Part shown: positions 58,679 to 64,000 of the stretch, piece after piece
Layout of the letters: every line of letters begins with the position of its first letter
Numbering within the stretch: position 1 is the first letter of the stretch
DNA from: Uranotaenia lowii
Lineage: Eukaryota; Arthropoda; Insecta; Diptera; Culicidae
DNA length: 64,000 nt
Direction: 5' to 3'
NCBI RefSeq assembly: GCF_029784155.1
Contig: NC_073692.1
Location: 62,935,676 to 62,999,675, forward strand
Notes under the pieces: model-generated
The model's database searches: none
What the model saw: the letters and a program-made list of their open reading frames with translations, nothing else
Told to the model about the DNA's origin: nothing
Program-made: the position numbers and the translations under genes

Positions 58679-58869
58679 TTAGAATAATCTCAACGCAACG
58701 AGCAGTGCTGCCATCAGGGCGGCAATCGAAACGGTCAGTCCGTTGCCGTTGTTACATCCGGCCCAGTCGCAAACCCGGCATTCGGCCGGCTGGATTCCTC
58801 CGTTCAGGTTTCGACAGGTCAGCAGGTGATCGTTGCCATGGGTGGTGCAACCACGACGTGTTACGCCAT
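58679..58869 (-). CDS. Last exon of a GPI-anchored Ly6/uPAR-type protein (Ly6 gene 4, partial)
   Basis: A good acceptor (TTATTTTCCTTCAG) precedes 58869, and the exon enters in phase 1, as does exon 3 of gene 1. The protein runs GVTRRGCTTHGNDHLLTC, then an AECRVCDWAGCN segment, then a hydrophobic tail (LTVSIAALMAALLVALRLF) to a TAA at 58679. Cysteine spacing aligns with gene 1: RGC-x10-C, then C-x2-C-x4-C-N. The tail is typical of a GPI-attachment signal, absent from gene 1. Upstream exons (signal peptide, N-terminal half and any mucin-like exon) were not found in the remaining 5 kb and probably lie beyond the window or behind a long intron. Confidence 0.82.
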
Positions 58870-58872
58870 CTG

Positions 58873-59961
58873 AAGGAAAATAAAAAATAAAAAAAAGATT
58901 GTTAATTTCACTGTATAGTATTGAATAAATCAACTATTCAACCAAAGTTCTTATGGTAGATCGTTTAATAAGTCCTTGAGGACCTAACAGTGAGCTTAAA
59001 TTTGAAAAAAAAGTGAAGTTGAAAGACTCTATGAAGTTGAGGAATCAAGCGTAATCCGAAAAATTTCAGATTTCAGATAAATTTTTCTGACTGGATAGTT
59101 CAGCTGATTAATAAACAGGCCTAACTGCATTTCTACAAGTTAGAAAAGCTGCTCACCAGTAAAAAAAAATAAAAAAAAAAAACGGTGGTCAAATCGTGCG
59201 CAAAATCGTTAGACCACTATTTAGTGGGGATATATTTTGAAAAAAATTGTAATGGACATCAAAACGAACTCTTCAGCGGGCACCTGGCAGGTTTCCAGCC
59301 TGAAACTTTTCGTTGAAAAGTCTCGCCTTAGATAAACAAGGACAAAAAATGAAAAAAACTAGATGTATGGTACTTGAGGAGGCTGAGGATCTGATCGATT
59401 GACACGATGAATGGCTTATAAATACATACATAAGGAAGACTCAGTTTATACTCTGTTTTTGTTGGATCTACAATTGTCACTACGCGAAAACTGTGGTGGA
59501 GTGTTAAAAAAGCCAAATACCTATGTTGTTTTTGTGCCGAAGGAGGACACTCGGCTAAATATGTCATAATTTCGACTTAAGGTCAAGCTGAAGAAACTGG
59601 AAAAATAATCAAAAATAGCCTAGTTTTGGAAAAAGGGTGGTTTACAGTATACCTTATAGATGGCGCACGTGCTGCCCAAAAATTAAAGTCGAAAAACTTT
59701 TTCATTGGACGCTATCTTAAAAACCATCGCATAAATTTACACATGTAAACATTACCAGGCCGCTTCGCTGAAAATTGTATCTTTGCATTCGGAGTACCGC
59801 AATATTTACCGAAAAAACTGTAGAAAGGTTTACAATTCAACGTTTTAACTGCTGAAAGTTTTGTTATTTTTACTGAAAGCTCGGTAATTTAAGCCGATAA
59901 TCTGAATATTTTAGTGATCATTCGGTTTTCTTACCACCTTACAAAATGTGAAAAAATCGGC
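58873..59961. other. AT-rich DNA, probably intron of Ly6 gene 4
   Basis: It lies directly upstream of the Ly6 last exon on the minus strand. No exon with a CYxC motif could be identified by eye. Short frames lack motifs. Confidence 0.4.
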
Positions 59962-60356
59962 AAAGCAATTATTCTGCTCGAAACCGCGATCCTCTGAATT
60001 ATAGGGAAACAGCTAAAAATGACACTTAAATTATCAAAAACAAAAGTTTGCCTGGCGTCAGGGAGATAGCAAACCGAATTTCATGACTATCACTTGATCC
60101 TGAAATTCAGAGAAATTCTCTTTTGAGTGTTCTGAAGTCGAACAAATTCACACACAAAGATTGAAATTATCCCGCTCGGGATCATCATCCTCTGAATTAC
60201 AGGAAAAAAGCTCATAATGAATCTTGAATTGTCAAAAACAAGAGGTTTTCTTGAGGCACGGGGAGATTGCTGAACGATTCTTGTACCACTTCATTTCTCC
60301 TGAAATTCGAAGGAATTCTTTTTCGAATATTCAGGAGCTCGATCAAATTTTCTTTT
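59962..60356. repeat. Diverged tandem duplication of about 198 bp
   Basis: CCTCTGAATTA occurs at about 59991 and 60189. The parallel continues through CTTAAATTATCAAAAACAA versus CTTGAATTGTCAAAAACAA, GGGAGAT and TCCTGAAATTC, to the end near 60356. Two old copies; no coding sequence. Confidence 0.75.
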
Positions 60357-61102
60357 GATTTTAATTATAATGTAATTAGTCGAAGACAACACAGAAGAAC
60401 ATTGTTTTCGAAGCGATGTTTCGATAACTAATCTTGGAAGAATTTTGTTTTCTTAAATTTAATTTTTCGTGAGATCTGTAAGAAATCAATTTATAATCAT
60501 TTCTTTATCTTTAATCTAAGCAGGATTCATATTTTCCCTAGATATTCTTGTAAAAGACATATAACACTAGAAAATAATACAATTCTATAAATATAAAAAA
60601 TTATTATTATTTCTTGCATCACTGGAGGACATTTCAGTATTCAGTGTTTTCAGTGTTCCTTAAAATTCAATCATTTTACCGAACGGGAAATGAAAACAAA
60701 AATGATACTTCTCTCTTTGTTTTCAGAAGTTAAGAAACTCGTGGTTTTAACCGGAAATATTTTTATAAACTGATGTAATAGGAAAAAAAATAAGATGCAT
60801 CTGGAAGAGGATAATTTCCTCTTCTTCTTCTTATCCTCTTTATGGCCAGCTGTTCTTTCAGCTAAACTGCCAAAGGTTGCCAAGTTATAGGATTGTGTAT
60901 GCGGGCCTCAATTTGCCTCTTTTCTTCAATTTGACGTTTCGTTGTTAGTCTTTTTTTTTTTAATAATGGCACCACCCCAGTAGGCGGTGACTGTTTTTTT
61001 AAAAATCGCGTGAAAGAGGATCTCGTGTTTAATTTTTTGCTAAAAGCTTGATACCGAAGTTTAAAAAAAAGAAAAAAAACGGAAAAATTGAGATCTAAGA
61101 GG

Positions 61103-61394
61103 AAGTTCACTGGTGTTAGGAAAAAGTTGGGAAAACATTTATTCAAATTTTTGCACATTTTGAAAATTTTGCCATGCAAAAATTCAAGATCTGTGTCATT
61201 CAAGTTTTTAACAACACGTGATGTAGTTTCGCATGCTGTGATGCAAAAATAGCAATATTTCTATCACATACGGCTGAAATAGAAACAGTGCTGTAAAAAA
61301 AATACAACGCCCAAAGATCTTGAAAACATTTTTGCATGGTAAAATTTTCAAAATGTCAAAATTTCTACCACTTTTTCCCTACACCATCGAACTT
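61103..61394. mobile_element. Short MITE related to the 15.7-18.1 kb foldback element
   Basis: Inverted arms begin AAGTTCACTGGTGTTAGG on the left and AAGTTCGATGGTGTAGGG on the right when reverse-complemented. They continue with AAAAAGT and, further in, TTTTGAAAATTTTGCCATGC versus TTTTGAAAATTTTACCATGC, arms of about 75 bp. The same words (GTGTTGG, AAAAAGTGGTA, ATTTTGACA) form the arms of the element at 15719-18101, so the two are members of one family. Confidence 0.75.
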
Positions 61395-62657
61395 GTTCTA
61401 AAAAACATAGATTATTACATATGGAACTGACAAAGCTGAAATTTTGTGTAACCTGAAAAACGAAAAAAAAAATAAAAAATTTATATTTTATCGAAAGGTA
61501 AATATAACAAAAATAAAACTTATTACATTTTGCGCAGAAGTCAAATTCAATCGCGTTCTTCGAGAGAGTTGATTATTTATTCATAACGTTTAATTTAGAT
61601 CTCTTTTCTTTTTGTTGTCAGGAATATTTTAAAAAAATTGAACAGATAATTTTGTTGGTTTTGCAAAAATTTGTGCTGTTGAGAAAAACTGGTTGTTTTC
61701 CATGTGAGGAATCATAAGTTCGCTGCAGTATTTTTGCAGCATTTTTAATCCTTTTCGACAGAAAAAAAACTGAGCACTTTTATAAATGAGTTGTAATTTC
61801 AAAATATAATTGAATGAAACTTTTTGTTGAACGTTGAGTTTCAAAACATTAATCTTCCAAGTTACCAGGTAAATTATGATAATAACCCGTAAAAATCAGT
61901 TTTTTAATCATAACTTTTTCATCGTGGTTTTTAATGTTCAAAACAACTTTTTTTTCATGTTGTTTAAACAAACAAAATGCATATTTTTGTTGAACATTAT
62001 AAGCATGTAAAATGTTTGCTCTTAGAGTTATATAGAGAAAATATATAAAGTTGAGCATCAATTTTCTGAATACAGCTCGAGCTTCCGAAAATTGTAAAAC
62101 GTTCGTAAAATAAAGGCTGAAATAGAAATATTTTAAAGCATTTTCTCAATATAGGTCTAAGAGCTTCCATTTTAAATGCTTATAAAGTTCAACAAAAATA
62201 TGTGTTTTGTTATACAGCTTGAGAGAAAGTTTCGAAAATTAAAAATAAAGAGCAAGAAAATAGTTATGACTAAAAAACTGAAGAATGTTTTAAAAACTCG
62301 ACGTTCAAGACAAAGTTAAATTAAATTGTACTTTGAATAAGTATGTCGAAGACTGCAAAGAGATTGAATTAACGGTTTAGAAGTAAAATTTTCTACTGAT
62401 GTCTGAAAACTCTAAATTCTTTTTGAAACATCTTCTAATTTCTCTGATTAGTGCCAGCTTAGACATTCCGATTTTCTCCTGCATGTAGTCGGGTAATTTC
62501 AGACAATTTTTTAACAACCTGACAAAAACCGGGAGCTTCATTTAAAATTTTTAATTAAAAAACTAAACCAGGCAGATTAGATCAAAACCCAGTTTTTTTT
62601 TCAAATATAAATAAGTTAAGTTGGAGAAAATAATTTGAAACTTAAATTTTTCGTCCA
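61395..62657. other. AT-rich intergenic DNA
   Basis: No gene, RNA or repeat boundary is supported. Confidence 0.5.
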
Positions 62658-63695
62658 TGTTCAGTTGCGTTCAAAAAAGAATGAAATCGCGTGAAGTTGC
62701 GCACCCACTTCCAACTTTGACAAACTGCCATTACTTTCTTGGTTGATATTTTTTCATGAAATTTCCACACAATCTAGTTCAACTATCCAACTAACGTTCT
62801 ACAAAATGTGAAGTCTTCATAGTGACTGGAAACGAATATACAGCTATTCCCGTAAAAAAGGGAAATTTGGAATTGCTTCACTAAATTTGCTGTGTCTTTG
62901 ACAATTTTCATTGAAAAATCTTGAAATTTGGTCTTAAGACGTAAAAATGTTTGATATAGTAGCTGGCCAAATTTCGACGATTAACGCAATCAAAACTGGG
63001 GCTGGGTAGAAAATAAGTTACATTATCGCTCAGCAGACGATTTCATTCTTTTTTGGACGGATGTTTGTATGGAAAAAAATCGTAATCCATGTATTCTCGT
63101 TTTTTTCTTTCACTAAATCAAAGTTCATCACAAAGAAGAATCTTGCAAATTGATACATTCGTGCTGTGTTTAGAACAAAAAATTGTAAACAGTACTGGAA
63201 TTTAAACACAAAAGCAAATATAATACTCGCTTTAATTGTGTATCAAATTTTTTTTATCAGTATATTTAGTGGTCATTTCTGAAACTCTGTTTTTCTTATT
63301 TGAGCTCTGTTGAAACATTTTCTATTCCCAAACAAAGCACGAATGAAGTTCTAATTTATAAATTCAAAACATTCTTTGTGGTAAATTTTCATTTTGTAAA
63401 ATCAAGCATTTTAACATCTTTGGACCAAATTTCAAGATTTTTCAATGAAAATTGTCAAAGATACAGCAAATTTAGTGAAGCAATTGCAAATTTCCCATTT
63501 TAGCGAGAAAACCTGTATCTTTGTTTCCAGTCATTGTAAAGACTTCAAGGTTTGTAGAACGTTGGTTGGGTAGTTGAACTAGATTGTGTGAAAATTTCAC
63601 GAAAAAATATCAACCGAGAAAGAAAAGGCAGCTTGCCAAATTCAAAAGTGGGTGCGCAGCTTCAACCGATTTCATTTTTTTGGAACTTGAACTAT
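62658..63695. repeat. Long inverted repeat, arms of about 280 bp
   Basis: The left arm (about 62658-62943) and right arm (about 63413-63693) are reverse complements with moderate divergence. Shared words include GCGCACCCACTT, CTAGTTCAACTA, ACGTTCTACAAA, GAAGTCTT and TTTTTCAATGAAAATTGTCA (seen directly on the right arm). The spacer is about 470 bp. This is probably a foldback or MITE-type element. There is no coding frame of note. Confidence 0.85.
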
Positions 63696-64000
63696 ATCCT
63701 AAGTCCTATCCAAACGCATTTTTAAATTTATTTCTACAAAACGAGCTTTAATGAAATCGTTTTTCCATACATAAATCAAAGCTTATCAAAACTGAATACA
63801 GTTTTTGGTTAAGTTTAGCGAACAACGTGAAGGAGCCCGGGCAAAGAAAAGTAGGCGTGTGTTGAAACGCCAACACGCGTTTTTCCGGCTGAAAAATTTT
63901 ATCAAAAATTTTTGACAAAAAATTATATATTTTATATGTAACATATAATCAAATGCAGTTCCATAGTCTGAAGTTCGTATAGGAGGTCGTTTTGAAAAAA
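63696..64000. other. AT-rich DNA at the window edge
   Basis: Nothing is supported here. Confidence 0.5.

Noticed and set aside
1..64000. CRISPR arrays
   Set aside because: The tandem repeats here have no unique spacers, and the gene structure is eukaryotic.

Overview
This window looks like AT-rich, repeat-laden nuclear DNA of an insect, most likely a mosquito (Culicidae). The grounds are spliced genes with short introns bounded by GT and AG, and a dense mix of non-LTR retrotransposons, a copia element, hAT-type and other inverted-repeat DNA elements and a tRNA-derived SINE. The species cannot be named from the sequence. Most of the 64 kb is mobile or tandemly repeated DNA.

The host-gene content is small but coherent. 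Four loci, all on the minus strand (about 3.9-4.9, 35.7-36.7, 44.2-45.0 and 58.7-58.9 kb), carry parts of one gene family. The first is complete by eye: a 49-nt signal-peptide exon, a second exon and a third exon, joined by two phase-1 introns. The predicted product is a ten-cysteine Ly6/uPAR-type secreted protein whose two half-domains are pushed apart by a proline-rich segment of about 130 residues. The 44-45 kb locus repeats the 49-nt signal exon, the phase-1 intron and the N-terminal CYxC half, followed by 23-residue CPTC repeats. The 36 kb locus has a Thr/Pro/Trp-rich exon bounded by phase-1 splice sites. The 58.7 kb locus is a last exon with the C-terminal RGC...CN half and a GPI-type tail. 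This cluster is the most interesting content of the window.

Layout: 0-3 kb, two (TGACAAAAA)n arrays around the 3' end of a non-LTR element; 3.9-4.9 kb, Ly6/mucin gene 1; 6.5-18 kb, DNA transposons, including a hAT-like element whose right half lies in a 1.36-kb tandem duplication; 18-20 and 28-29 kb, two copies of a repeat holding a tRNA-derived SINE; 20.8-26.5 kb, a LINE split by a 2.4-kb inverted-repeat element; 29-30 kb, a Rad23-like fragment between inverted repeats; 30.4-31.3 kb, a decaying minisatellite; 33.0-35.5 kb, a third 9-bp array in the opposite orientation, just 3' of Ly6/mucin gene 2; 36.8-43.2 kb, a LINE fragment, a CpG-rich MITE and a degenerate copia element with LTRs and a target duplication; 44-45 kb, Ly6/mucin gene 3; 47-55 kb, nested non-LTR elements, with a TTAA-flanked MITE inside one of them and an R1-type element holding an uninterrupted 992-codon ORF2; 56.9-57.8 kb, a second hAT-like element; 58.7 kb, the Ly6 last exon; 59-64 kb, AT-rich DNA with a MITE and a long inverted repeat.

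All gene models here are read by eye. Splice sites, domain calls and retroelement clades have not been checked by alignment or transcript data.
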